Of a stretch of DNA of 64,000 bases, positions 29,083-38,047 are shown piece after piece. The notes beneath the pieces are model-generated. The model saw only the letters and a program-made list of their open reading frames with translations, was not told the origin of the DNA and did no database searches. The first letter of the stretch is position 1. The number at the start of each line of letters is the position of its first letter. The position numbers and the translations under genes were made by a program. Source of the stretch: Salinimicrobium catena (GTDB lineage Bacteria; Bacteroidota; Bacteroidia; Flavobacteriales; Flavobacteriaceae). The stretch spans positions 62,001 through 126,000 of the forward strand of contig NZ_FNGG01000002.1 in the NCBI RefSeq assembly GCF_900102915.1. Reading direction: 5' to 3'.

Positions 29083-30294
29083 ATGTCTGTATTAAGCGGC
29101 AAAAAAATACTGCTTGGCGTTACCGCTGGTATTGCCGCTTATAAAACAGCTTTTTTGGTTCGATTGTTCGTGAAGGCCGGGGCAGAGGTGAAAGTGATCC
29201 TTACCCCAGCGGCCCGCGAATTCGTCACTCCTCTTACCTTATCCACACTATCTAAAAATCCGGTGATCTCCTCCTTTACGAGAGAAGAGGACGATAACGG
29301 GTTATGGAACAATCATGTTGACCTTGGCCTCTGGGCAGATCTCATGCTCATTGCGCCGGCCACTGCTAATTCCCTTTCAAAAATGGCTACCGGCAACAGC
29401 GATAATTTTCTGCTTGCCACCTATCTTTCGGCCAAATGTCCAGTGTATTTTGCACCTGCCATGGATCTCGACATGTATAAGCACCCTTCTACCAAACAAA
29501 GTTTCGAAACGCTTACTTCTTTTGGGAACATCATGATTCCCGCTACTTCAGGCGAACTGGCGAGCGGACTTGTGGGAGAGGGAAGAATGGCAGAACCCGA
29601 AGAGATCGTAAAGTTCATTGAAGACCATATTTCTGCAAATCTTCCGTTAAAGGGAAGAAAGGTGATGATCACTGCCGGACCCACATACGAAGCTATTGAT
29701 CCTGTACGTTTTATAGGTAACCATTCCAGCGGAAAAATGGGTTATGAACTGGCAGCGGCGGCATACAGGTCTGGAGCAGAGGTGATCCTGATCTCAGGAC
29801 CTACCCACCTTGAAAATCCGCACAAGGAGATTAAGCTTGTAAGGGTGCAGAGCGCACAGGAGATGTATGAAGCCGCCATTGCGCATTACGATGAGGTTGA
29901 TGCGGCCATTGCAGCGGCAGCCGTCTCAGATTACAGACCAAAGAACATCGCCAGTCAAAAGATCAAAAAGGCAGATGAGAATCTGCAAATGGAACTGGAG
30001 CGCACGCCCGATATTTTAGCTTCTCTTGGAGCAAATAAGAAGCGACAGGCTTTGGTAGGTTTTGCTCTGGAGACTGAAAATGAACAGGAGAACGCCCTCG
30101 GAAAACTGGAAAGAAAGAACCTGGATTTCATTGTTCTAAATTCTTTGAATGATAAAGGCGCCGGGTTTAAGTCTGAAACCAATAAAATAAGTATCTTGTT
30201 CAAGGATGGCAGAAAAGCCGATTTTGGACTAAAGTCTAAGAAAGAGGTTGCCGAAGACATCATAAACGAACTAATCCTGTTGTTAAATGAATAA
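29083..30294 (+). CDS. coaBC: Phosphopantothenoylcysteine decarboxylase / phosphopantothenate-cysteine ligase CoaBC
   Basis: Bifunctional coenzyme A enzyme: the C-terminal CoaB joins cysteine to 4'-phosphopantothenate, the N-terminal flavoprotein CoaC decarboxylates the product. The 403 residues have CoaC at about 1-185 (His78 in NNHVDLG) and CoaB from about 188 (MITAGPTYEAIDPVRFIGNH, SSGKMGYEL, and AAAVSDYRPK). Two CoaC positions differ from the E. coli enzyme: the PXMNXXM asparagine is Asp128 (PAMDLDMY), and the catalytic cysteine region reads ELASGLVGEGRM with Ser161. I recall these changes as usual in Bacteroidota, so the gene is probably functional. It overlaps the DUF4835 gene by 8 bases. 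Confidence 0.94.
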   Translation: MSVLSGKKILLGVTAGIAAYKTAFLVRLFVKAGAEVKVILTPAAREFVTPLTLSTLSKNPVISSFTREEDDNGLWNNHVDLGLWADLMLIAPATANSLSKMATGNSDNFLLATYLSAKCPVYFAPAMDLDMYKHPSTKQSFETLTSFGNIMIPATSGELASGLVGEGRMAEPEEIVKFIEDHISANLPLKGRKVMITAGPTYEAIDPVRFIGNHSSGKMGYELAAAAYRSGAEVILISGPTHLENPHKEIKLVRVQSAQEMYEAAIAHYDEVDAAIAAAAVSDYRPKNIASQKIKKADENLQMELERTPDILASLGANKKRQALVGFALETENEQENALGKLERKNLDFIVLNSLNDKGAGFKSETNKISILFKDGRKADFGLKSKKEVAEDIINELILLLNE

Positions 30295-31177
30295 ACTGTT
30301 CCTTCTCGCGGCATTTTTTTTATTCAGTAGCCTTGGCTTTGGGCAGGAACTTAACTGCCAGGTTGTAGTGAACGCCGAACAAACGGGAAGGACTAATGTA
30401 ACGGTCTTTAAGACATTACAAAACTCACTTACAGAATTCATCAACCAGACCAAGTGGACAAACAGGCAGTTCCTGCCGCACGAACGTATTAACTGCAGCA
30501 TGTTCATCAACATCTCCAGCTACGAGGCCGATTCTTTTACAGGAACCATTCAGGTGCAATCTTCGCGGCCGGTATTTGCTTCTACTATGGTAAGCCCGGT
30601 CTTTAATTTTAAAGATGAGCAGTTAGGCTTTACTTATTCAGAATATGCTCCCTTCAGTTTTAACCCCAATGAATATGAATCTAACCTGATCTCGGTAGTG
30701 ACGTTCTACGTGTACACCATTCTTGGGCTGGATGCCGATACTTTTTCTGAACAGGGAGGAACTTCCTATTACGAAACTGCCAACCAGATCGTGAATACAG
30801 CCCAGCAGGGCGGCCGTGTTGGCTGGAAAGCCATGGATGGGAATGCTTCAAGATACAAGCTGATCACCGATCTGTTATCAAATTCTTATTCGGGTTACAG
30901 GAGCGCGATGTATAGCTATCATCGGGAAGGTTTGGACCGGATGCACATGGCGCCCTCAGAAGGAAAAAAAGCTATCGCAACTGCCATTCTTGACCTCGAC
31001 AAAATGAACGACCGCAGACCGAATTCCTTGCTGGTACGTACCTTTTTTGATGCCAAGGCCGATGAGGTGCAGCAGGTATTTAGCGGTGGCCCGTCCGTTT
31101 CCATTAAAGAGGTGGTGGATGCGCTTAATTCTCTTGCGCCTACTTTTTCTCAAAAATGGAGCAACATCAGGTACTAA
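30287..31177 (+). CDS. DUF4835 exported protein
   Basis: A 296-residue exported protein with a clear signal peptide (MNKLFLLAAFFLFSSLGFGQ). After it, ELNCQVVVNAEQTGRTNVTV and the later NEYESNLISVVTFYVYTILG are family features that I recall as DUF4835, found almost only in Bacteroidota, always near coaBC and recN. Function is unknown; the conserved position suggests an envelope or housekeeping role. It overlaps coaBC by 8 bases and is followed 55 bases later by recN. Confidence 0.88.
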   Translation: MNKLFLLAAFFLFSSLGFGQELNCQVVVNAEQTGRTNVTVFKTLQNSLTEFINQTKWTNRQFLPHERINCSMFINISSYEADSFTGTIQVQSSRPVFASTMVSPVFNFKDEQLGFTYSEYAPFSFNPNEYESNLISVVTFYVYTILGLDADTFSEQGGTSYYETANQIVNTAQQGGRVGWKAMDGNASRYKLITDLLSNSYSGYRSAMYSYHREGLDRMHMAPSEGKKAIATAILDLDKMNDRRPNSLLVRTFFDAKADEVQQVFSGGPSVSIKEVVDALNSLAPTFSQKWSNIRY

Positions 31178-31232
31178 ATTCCGCTTTGATTCGGAATGAT
31201 TTCTCACGTATCTTTACCAAAATTTATTTCTC

Positions 31233-32885
31233 TTGCTAACAACGCTTTCGATAAAAAATTACGCCCTCATTGAAGACATTCAGATGAACCTTCAGTCGGG
31301 GTTTACCATTATTACGGGGGAAACCGGAGCCGGAAAATCCATCATGCTGGGTGCTCTTTCCCTGCTCCTGGGGAAAAGAGCCGATTTCAGCGCCATTCGC
31401 GATCCTGAAAAAAAATGCGTGATAGAAGGCACTTTTAACATTGCTGCCTACGATCTTAAGTCTCTTTTTGGTGAAGAAGATCTTGATTACGAAGACCAGA
31501 CCATCATCAGGAGAGAGATCCTACCTTCGGGAAAATCAAGGGCTTTTATAAATGATACCCCGGCCAACCTGTCGTCGTTACAGGCACTGGGAGAGCGGCT
31601 GCTTGATATTCACAGTCAGCACGAAACCCTGAGCCTGGGAGACAATGATTACCAGTTCATGGTTATCGATTCTTTGGCCGGAAATTCTGAAAAAATTAAA
31701 ACCTATCAGGCCTCCCTGAAAGAACTGAAGCATCGTGAAAGACAGTTGGGGGATTTAAAAGAGGAGCAGGCGCAGGCTTCAAAAGAATACGATTACAACC
31801 TTTTTCTGCTCATCGAGCTTCAGCAGGCTAAACTGCAGCCGGGAATGCAGGAAGAGCTGGAAGAACGTTACGAGGAGCTCAGTAATGTGGAGCAGCTTAC
31901 CGAGCAACTGGGTAGTGCCGTCAACCTCATTCAGCAGGAAGAGATAGGAGCTGCGGCATCGTTACGGGAGGCTAAAAATAACCTGCAGAAGATCGCATCT
32001 ATCTCGACAAACTACAGTCAGCTTTTTGAGCGGCTGCAAAGCGTGAACATTGAGCTGGATGATATCGCTACGGAATTGGAATCTTCCCTCGAAAAAGTGG
32101 AGGCTAACCCCGAAGAACTGTCACAGGTGAACGAGAAACTTCAGGTGTTGTACAATCTGCAGAAGAAACACATGGTGTCCACTGTGGCCGAACTTCAGGA
32201 GATACAGCAACAACTGGAGCAAAAGGTTTCAGTTTCAGAAAATGCTGAAGAAGCTATAAAGAAAGCTGAAAAAGCTATTTTTGCACAGAAAGAGGTGTTG
32301 AGGAAGCAGGCTTCAGAAATTAGTGCTTCAAGAAAGGCGATCATTCCGAAGTTCATTAAAGAGATAGGAGCGATCCTGGCCGATCTTGGCATGCCCAACG
32401 CTCAGCTGAAGATCGAACTGGAGCGGCAGGAGGAGTTCTTCCCGAACGGGCAGGACAGGCTTTCGTGGCTGCTTTCTGCCAACAAAGGCGGAAGTTTTAA
32501 TGATATCAAAAAAGCGGCATCGGGCGGGGAACTATCGCGTATCATGTTAGCCGTAAAAAGTATCCTGGCCACCTACAGCAAATTGCCAACCATCATCTTT
32601 GACGAGATAGATACCGGAGTTTCGGGCGACATAGCCCAAAAAATGGCCGGTATCCTTCAGAACATGGGTAAGAACATGCAGGTGATCGCCATTACCCATC
32701 TTCCGCAGATCGCAGGAAAAGGAGATTCCCATTTCAAGATCTTCAAGGAAGACGCTGCGCACAGCACCATCACGAATATCGTGGAATTGAAGGGTGATGC
32801 CCGCGTGGAAGAGCTGGCTATGATGCTGGGCGGAAAGAACATCAGCGATTCTGCCGTGGCCCACGCAAAAGCGCTTCTCAATTAA
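31233..32885 (+). CDS. recN: DNA repair protein RecN
   Basis: SMC-like ATPase of double-strand-break repair. The 550 residues show Walker A (TGETGAGKSIMLGALSLLLG), the RecN motif LLDIHSQHETLSL, a long coiled region (about 165-375), then SGGELSRIMLAVKSIL (ABC signature) and Walker B PTIIFDEIDTGVSGD. The start is a TTG at 31233: it gives MLTTLSIKNYALIED, precisely the usual RecN beginning, with no ATG nearby that keeps it. fabI follows after 49 bases. Confidence 0.96.
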   Translation: MLTTLSIKNYALIEDIQMNLQSGFTIITGETGAGKSIMLGALSLLLGKRADFSAIRDPEKKCVIEGTFNIAAYDLKSLFGEEDLDYEDQTIIRREILPSGKSRAFINDTPANLSSLQALGERLLDIHSQHETLSLGDNDYQFMVIDSLAGNSEKIKTYQASLKELKHRERQLGDLKEEQAQASKEYDYNLFLLIELQQAKLQPGMQEELEERYEELSNVEQLTEQLGSAVNLIQQEEIGAAASLREAKNNLQKIASISTNYSQLFERLQSVNIELDDIATELESSLEKVEANPEELSQVNEKLQVLYNLQKKHMVSTVAELQEIQQQLEQKVSVSENAEEAIKKAEKAIFAQKEVLRKQASEISASRKAIIPKFIKEIGAILADLGMPNAQLKIELERQEEFFPNGQDRLSWLLSANKGGSFNDIKKAASGGELSRIMLAVKSILATYSKLPTIIFDEIDTGVSGDIAQKMAGILQNMGKNMQVIAITHLPQIAGKGDSHFKIFKEDAAHSTITNIVELKGDARVEELAMMLGGKNISDSAVAHAKALLN

Positions 32886-32934
32886 AAGATGTTTACTATA
32901 TTTACCCGCTTAACAGAAACCAAAAAATTATACC

Positions 32935-33759
32935 ATGTCTTATAATCTATTAAAAGGAAAAAAAGGGATCATCTTTGGTGCCCTGGATGAAAACTCGATC
33001 GCATGGAAAACTGCTGAGCGCGTACACGAGGAAGGCGGACAGTTTGTGCTTACCAATGCGCCAATTGCCATGAGAATGGGAAACATCAAAGATCTTGCTG
33101 AAAAGACAGGGGCTGAGATCATTCCTGCCGATGCTACCAACCTGGAAGACCTTGAGAACCTTGTAGAAAAGGCAATGGAAATTCTTGGAGGAAAGCTGGA
33201 TTTCGTGCTGCATTCCATCGGGATGTCGGTGAACGTGAGAAAGGGAAACCACTACACCAATCAGAACTACGATTTTACCACTAAAGGTTGGGACGTGTCT
33301 GCGGTATCTTTCCACAAGACCATGCAGACCCTTTACCAAAAAGACGCGATGAACGAGTGGGGAAGCATTATGGCGCTTTCTTATATCGCGGCTCAAAAGG
33401 TGTTTCCAGATTACAATGACATGGCCGACAATAAAGCATACCTGGAGTCTATTGCGCGTAGTTTCGGGTATTTCTTCGGAAAAGAAAAGAATGTGCGTGT
33501 AAATACCATTTCCCAGTCCCCAACTCCGACTACCGCGGGTACAGGAGTGAAAGGTTTCGACGGTTTTATCGCTTATGCAGATAAGATGTCGCCGCTTGGA
33601 AACGCTACCGGGATGGATTGCGCCAACTATATCATCACCCTGTTCTCTGACCTTACCAAAAGGGTGACCCTGCAAAATCTTTATAATGACGGTGGTTTCT
33701 CCAACATGGGAGTGAGCCAGCAGGTAATGGAAGCTTTTGTGAAATCACAGGAAGAGTAA
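32935..33759 (+). CDS. fabI: Enoyl-[acyl-carrier-protein] reductase FabI
   Basis: NADH-dependent last step of each fatty-acid elongation cycle. The 274 residues have the dinucleotide-binding start KKGIIFGALDENSIAW, the SIGMS motif (HSIGMSVNVRKGNH), and the catalytic Tyr and Lys in PDYNDMADNKAYLES (Tyr, six residues, Lys), as in FabI. The ending VTLQNLYNDGGFSNMGVSQQ is typical of the flavobacterial form. A strong hairpin terminator follows at 33783-33823. Confidence 0.96.
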   Translation: MSYNLLKGKKGIIFGALDENSIAWKTAERVHEEGGQFVLTNAPIAMRMGNIKDLAEKTGAEIIPADATNLEDLENLVEKAMEILGGKLDFVLHSIGMSVNVRKGNHYTNQNYDFTTKGWDVSAVSFHKTMQTLYQKDAMNEWGSIMALSYIAAQKVFPDYNDMADNKAYLESIARSFGYFFGKEKNVRVNTISQSPTPTTAGTGVKGFDGFIAYADKMSPLGNATGMDCANYIITLFSDLTKRVTLQNLYNDGGFSNMGVSQQVMEAFVKSQEE

Positions 33760-33782
33760 GCTAATTCAAACTTCAAATACCT

Positions 33783-33823
33783 GGAGGCTGTGAAATGCAA
33801 ATTTCACAGCCTCCTATTTTTTT
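33783..33823 (+). terminator. Rho-independent terminator behind fabI
   Basis: A perfect 14-bp stem (GGAGGCTGTGAAAT with its complement) around a GCAA loop, followed by a T-rich run (TATTTTTTT). It separates fabI from the glycosyltransferase transcript. Confidence 0.93.
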
Positions 33824-33847
33824 GGCCCTGCACGGCATTTTTCTTAA

Positions 33848-33855
33848 TACATTTG
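33848..33855 (+). promoter_or_regulatory. Putative -7 promoter element, 4 bases from the glycosyltransferase ATG
   Basis: TACATTTG fits TAnnTTTG. Only TGCT lies between it and the ATG at 33860. Confidence 0.5.
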
Positions 33856-33859
33856 TGCT

Positions 33860-34900
33860 ATGAACATTACCTACTCTTTCATTATCCCGGTCTACAACAG
33901 GCCAATTGAGATAAAGGAACTCCTGGAGAGCATGCAGGAACTCAGGTTTAATGACCCTTTTGAGGTGGTCATTGTAGAAGACGGTTCTAGCGACCCTTCA
34001 GAAGATATAGTAGAGCAGTTCACAGATGTGCTTAGCATTAGTTATTACAAAAAGCCGAATTCCGGTCCCGGCGATTCCAGGAACTTTGGAATGAAAAAGG
34101 CAAAAGGCAACTATTTTCTCATTTTGGACTCAGACGTCATTTTGCCTCCTTACTATCTTACTGAAGTAGATAAGGCCCTGAAACAGCATTTTGTACACTG
34201 TTTTGGAGGCCCCGATGCCGCGCATGGCGATTTTTCTCCCGTGCAGAAAGCCATCAATTACTCCATGACCTCTTTGCTTACTACCGGCGGAATCCGCGGG
34301 GGAAAGAACCAGGTGGGAAAGTTTCAGCCGCGCAGTTTTAATATGGGACTTTCAAAAGAAGCTTTTGAGGTTTCCGGAGGTTTTGGAAGAATTCACCCCG
34401 GTGAAGATCCAGATCTTGCCCTAAGGCTTCAAAAATGCGGATTTGACACGGCTCTTTTTCCGGAAGCTTATGTCTACCATAAAAGAAGAATAGACTGGAA
34501 TAAGTTCTATCTACAGGTGTATAAATTCGGTCTGGTGCGGCCTATTCTCAACAAATGGCATCCGGATACGGCCAAGATCACTTTCTGGTTTCCCACGGTC
34601 TTTTCCGCAGGGGCAATCATAAGTGTATTATTACTGCTGCTGGGCTGGCCGCTTCTGTTCAATTTGTACCTGCTTTACCTGCTGGCGGTTTTCGTTCATT
34701 CCCTGGTGCTTAACACCAGTGTGAAGATCGCAGCCTATTCTGTGTGGGCCGTGCTGGTGCAATTTTTTGGCTACGGACTTGGTTTCTGCCGTTCTACCTG
34801 CTATCTTAGGTTTTTTAATGAAGCCCCCGAAAAGAGGTTTCCGAGCTTATTTTTTCAAAATGGTAAAAAGACTGAAGACCTTAACCAAGAACCGGTTTAG
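33860..34900 (+). CDS. Family 2 glycosyltransferase, membrane-anchored
   Basis: Predicted inverting glycosyltransferase using a nucleotide sugar. The 346 residues contain a GT-A domain (about 1-225): start YSFIIPVYNRPIEIKELLES, VVIVEDGSSDPSEDI, the metal-binding DSD in FLILDSDVILPP, and the later GGFGRIHPGEDPDLALRLQK with the ED pair of the catalytic base. The C-terminal third has two to three membrane helices (AGAIISVLLLLLGWPLLF and FNLYLLYLLAVFVHSLVL), so the enzyme is in the inner membrane. The acceptor is unknown. Its 3' end overlaps the YbbR-like gene by 41 bases. Confidence 0.92.
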   Translation: MNITYSFIIPVYNRPIEIKELLESMQELRFNDPFEVVIVEDGSSDPSEDIVEQFTDVLSISYYKKPNSGPGDSRNFGMKKAKGNYFLILDSDVILPPYYLTEVDKALKQHFVHCFGGPDAAHGDFSPVQKAINYSMTSLLTTGGIRGGKNQVGKFQPRSFNMGLSKEAFEVSGGFGRIHPGEDPDLALRLQKCGFDTALFPEAYVYHKRRIDWNKFYLQVYKFGLVRPILNKWHPDTAKITFWFPTVFSAGAIISVLLLLLGWPLLFNLYLLYLLAVFVHSLVLNTSVKIAAYSVWAVLVQFFGYGLGFCRSTCYLRFFNEAPEKRFPSLFFQNGKKTEDLNQEPV

Positions 34901-35819
34901 AAAAACTAATTTTAATTCCTTTTTCTTTTTCCTGTTTTTTGCCGTTGTGATCTGGATCTTCGTTCAGTTTTCCAAACAGTACAACGAGATCGTTGATATT
35001 CCGGTGAGCTATATCAACATCCCGCCGGACAAGCTGCTGTCTCCCGAAAATCCCAAAACTCTTAAGCTGCAGATGGAAGAGAATGGTTTCAAAATAGCCT
35101 GGTTCTCTCTGTTTCCGCCCACCTTATTTGTAGATGTTTCCAAAACAGTTCAGGAGGACGGAAGGCTTCTTTACTTCATTGATGAAAACCGAAAAGAGAT
35201 CCTTTCGCAATTGTCTATAGACTTTGAAGACAGCAATTTTGTGAAGGATGTGCTTACCATTAACTACCAGCAAAAGAAAGAGATGAAACTACCAGTGGTG
35301 AGCAGGATAGGAGTGGAGTATGCCGCGGGATATTCGGCTACAGACGCCCTTCAGCTTACACCAGATTCGGTAAGGGTGACCGGGCCTGACGTACTTCTGG
35401 ATACGCTTACCAGGCTTTATACCGAAAAGATCGAATTGAAAAAGGTCAAGGAAGACATTGCGGGCACGGTAAGGATCGATACCGCCGGTTATAAGAACCT
35501 AACTGTTTACAAACCGATACTGAACTATTCCGTAGACGTGGAGAAATTTACAGAAGGAAGTGTACAGATCCCGATCGAGCTTATCAACGTGCCCAATAAC
35601 CTGAATGTGGTGATCTTTCCGAAAGAAACCCTGCTCTTCTATAAAGTCGCTCTCAAAGATTACAATAAGGTTAATGCATCAGATTTCAGGGTAATTGCCG
35701 ATTTTTCCCAACTGGAAGAAAAACAGGATTTCCTTATTCCGCAGGTTGTCAAGAAACCCGCTTTTACCAGTAATCTTCGGGTAAATGAGAAAAGGATCCA
35801 GTTCATCATCAAAAAATGA
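34860..35819 (+). CDS. YbbR-like domain protein
   Basis: A single-span membrane protein of 319 residues from the ATG at 34860 (MVKRLKTLTKNRFRKTNFNS); an ATG at 34767 would add 31 residues read inside the glycosyltransferase gene and is rejected. The helix FFFFLFFAVVIWIFVQF is followed by extracytoplasmic YbbR-like repeats, with PVSYINIPPDKLL and LTPDSVRVTGPDVLLD as recognisable pieces. In Firmicutes such proteins (CdaR) regulate the diadenylate cyclase CdaA; no such cyclase gene lies nearby here. Its stop overlaps coaE by 4 bases. The family call is moderately firm. Confidence 0.82.
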   Translation: MVKRLKTLTKNRFRKTNFNSFFFFLFFAVVIWIFVQFSKQYNEIVDIPVSYINIPPDKLLSPENPKTLKLQMEENGFKIAWFSLFPPTLFVDVSKTVQEDGRLLYFIDENRKEILSQLSIDFEDSNFVKDVLTINYQQKKEMKLPVVSRIGVEYAAGYSATDALQLTPDSVRVTGPDVLLDTLTRLYTEKIELKKVKEDIAGTVRIDTAGYKNLTVYKPILNYSVDVEKFTEGSVQIPIELINVPNNLNVVIFPKETLLFYKVALKDYNKVNASDFRVIADFSQLEEKQDFLIPQVVKKPAFTSNLRVNEKRIQFIIKK

Positions 35820-36400
35820 AAGTGCTCGGGCTCACAGGCGGCATAGGAAGTGGGAAAACCACAGTGGCCAATATGTTTCGGGAACTGGGTGTGCCGGTGT
35901 ATATCGCAGATGATGAAGCTAAAAAGTTGATGAATTCTGATCCAGAGGTACGTGAACAGATCACTTCACTCTTTGGGGAAGCAGCCTACAACAACGGCAT
36001 GTTGAACAGAAAACTCCTCGCCAGCCGAGTTTTTTCCGATAAAGAACTTCTGGAAAAGCTGAATGCCATTGTACATCCTGCTGTAGGAAAACACTTTGAG
36101 GAGTGGAAGAAAATTCAGACAGGTGTATATGTGATTTACGAAGCTGCAATCCTTTTTGAAAAAGGGGGGTATAGGAAGTGTGATAAGAACCTCATGATCA
36201 CTGCTCCACTCGAGGTAAAGATAGCGCGTATAATGGCCCGCGACGGAAGTACCCGGAAAGAGATCCAGGCGAGAATGAACAACCAGTGGCCCGATGAAAA
36301 GAAGGCTAAAATGGCCGACTTCATCCTTAGTAATATAGATCTCGCTGAAACCCGTCGGGAAGTGCGAAAAATTCATCAAATGATGCTGAATGGCGCATAG
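35816..36400 (+). CDS. coaE: Dephospho-CoA kinase
   Basis: Phosphorylates the 3'-hydroxyl of dephospho-CoA, the final step to coenzyme A. The 194 residues begin MKVLGLTGGIGSGKTTVANM (P-loop) and contain the family motifs VYIADDEAKKLM, IVHPAVGKHF and EAAILFEKGGYRKCDKNL. It completes with coaBC (29083) two of the last CoA steps in this window. It overlaps the YbbR-like gene by 4 bases. Confidence 0.95.
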   Translation: MKVLGLTGGIGSGKTTVANMFRELGVPVYIADDEAKKLMNSDPEVREQITSLFGEAAYNNGMLNRKLLASRVFSDKELLEKLNAIVHPAVGKHFEEWKKIQTGVYVIYEAAILFEKGGYRKCDKNLMITAPLEVKIARIMARDGSTRKEIQARMNNQWPDEKKAKMADFILSNIDLAETRREVRKIHQMMLNGA

Positions 36401-36460
36401 AATCTGGGTTTCTTTTGTTAACTTTTGGTTAAATGGTTAAAAGGCTAAATGTTAAAATCA

Positions 36461-36468
36461 TACTTTTG
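36461..36468 (+). promoter_or_regulatory. Putative -7 promoter element, 4 bases from the kinase ATG
   Basis: TACTTTTG fits TAnnTTTG, with only GGGT before the ATG at 36473. Confidence 0.5.
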
Positions 36469-36472
36469 GGGT

Positions 36473-38044
36473 ATGAACAAAAAGATATTTTTTCTTTTGG
36501 TGGTTCTCATGAGCCTCTCCCTTATAGGAATCATATTTGTTCAGGGTTATTGGATAAAAAACACCGTTGAAAGTAAAGAAGAACAGTTTTCTTTTAACGC
36601 CAAACAAATATTACGCAGGGTAGCCAATGAAGTTGAGAATAACGAACTTGAAAACTACTATTTTGCGTTACAGGACGTTGTGGACAGTCTGGGTGTTCAA
36701 CCCGACAGTTCAATAATGAGTGAGATCTTTCAGGTGCAGCGCGATGAATTCTCTAACGAGGTGTATGTTTATTCGCACGGCATCATTGAGGAAGATTATA
36801 AACTTTCAACGGCTTTTTTGGATGCTTCTATTGATACGATACATTTCAAAAAGTTGATCAATAAGAAGGTTTCCAAGCTGGTTAAAAATGATACTCTGAA
36901 CGAAAATTCGCTATCGACCCCCGGCAGGATAAACCGCATCTTCAGGATGAAAGATGTGGAGAAGGAGTTTATTCGTTCTACGGTGAGTGAGTATACCAGC
37001 AAGATCCCCATCCACAAACGTATTTCCAAAGGCCACCTGGAAAGCCTTATTGAAAGGGAGCTGAAGAACAGAGGCCTCAACACCTCATTTGAGTACGGAG
37101 TTTACGGGAATGGACTGGCAACCAAGGTAAGGTCTGAAGATTTTCAGCTGGATGCGAAAACAACATACAGAGTACCTTTGTTCGCTAATGATAACGGTAC
37201 TAACGATTACCAGTTATTTGTGAATTTCACCGAAAAGAAGCAGGTAGTATTGTCCTCCATTACATTGATGGCTGCACTTTCTATCATTTTTACCCTCATT
37301 ATCGTGATCGCCTATTCCAGCGCGTTATCACAATTAATAAGACAACGACAGATCTCAGAAATAAAGACCGATTTTATAAATAACATGACCCACGAATTTA
37401 AAACTCCCATAGCTACTATAAACCTGGCTTTGGATGCGATAAAAAATCCGAAGGTCATGAACGATCCCGAAAAGGTTTCCCATTACCACAGAATGATACG
37501 GGACGAGAATAAAAGAATGCATGCGCAGGTAGAGAATGTGTTGAGGATCTCCAGGCTGGAAAAGAACGAACTGGACCTAAGAAAAGAGCGGCTGGACCTG
37601 CATGAGCTGATAGAAGAGGCCATTACGCATATCGAACTAATAGTTGAAGACCGGCAGGGTTATATTCAAACCCATTTTGGGGCGCTTAAATCCTCGATTT
37701 TGGCTAACCCTACCCATTTTACCAATGTGATAGTGAACATTCTGGATAACGCGGTGAAATATTCACCAGACGAACCCAAGATCGACATCTACACAGAGAA
37801 CGTGAAGAATTATATCGTGATGAAGATAAGAGACCAGGGAAGCGGAATGAGCAGGATGGTTCAGAAAAAGGTCTTTGAGAAATTTTATCGCGAACATACC
37901 GGTGATATTCACAACGTAAAAGGTCATGGTCTCGGCCTGGCTTATGTGAAGCGCATCCTGGACGACCATTCAGGGAATATCAGCGTGGAAAGCGAAAAAG
38001 GAAAAGGAAGTACATTTATAATTAAATTACCACTAATATCTTAA
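36473..38044 (+). CDS. Membrane sensor histidine kinase (RprX-like)
   Basis: Inner-membrane sensor kinase of 523 residues from the ATG at 36473. An N-terminal helix (FFLLVVLMSLSLIGIIFVQG), a periplasmic domain of about 215 residues, and a second helix (ITLMAALSIIFTLIIVIAYS) precede the cytosolic part. HisKA has MTHEFKTPIATINL, and HATPase has NILDNAVKYSP, DQGSGM and GHGLGLAYVKRIL. An ATG at 36449 would place the -7 box inside the coding region. The response regulator gene follows 3 bases later, giving a classic pair. The layout recalls RprX of Bacteroides, hence the label. The signal is unknown. Confidence 0.92.
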   Translation: MNKKIFFLLVVLMSLSLIGIIFVQGYWIKNTVESKEEQFSFNAKQILRRVANEVENNELENYYFALQDVVDSLGVQPDSSIMSEIFQVQRDEFSNEVYVYSHGIIEEDYKLSTAFLDASIDTIHFKKLINKKVSKLVKNDTLNENSLSTPGRINRIFRMKDVEKEFIRSTVSEYTSKIPIHKRISKGHLESLIERELKNRGLNTSFEYGVYGNGLATKVRSEDFQLDAKTTYRVPLFANDNGTNDYQLFVNFTEKKQVVLSSITLMAALSIIFTLIIVIAYSSALSQLIRQRQISEIKTDFINNMTHEFKTPIATINLALDAIKNPKVMNDPEKVSHYHRMIRDENKRMHAQVENVLRISRLEKNELDLRKERLDLHELIEEAITHIELIVEDRQGYIQTHFGALKSSILANPTHFTNVIVNILDNAVKYSPDEPKIDIYTENVKNYIVMKIRDQGSGMSRMVQKKVFEKFYREHTGDIHNVKGHGLGLAYVKRILDDHSGNISVESEKGKGSTFIIKLPLIS

Positions 38045-38047
38045 TTT

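Noticed and set aside
32950-33675. 241-codon minus-strand frame opposite fabI
   Set aside because: fabI carries all family motifs; the opposite frame is a shadow.
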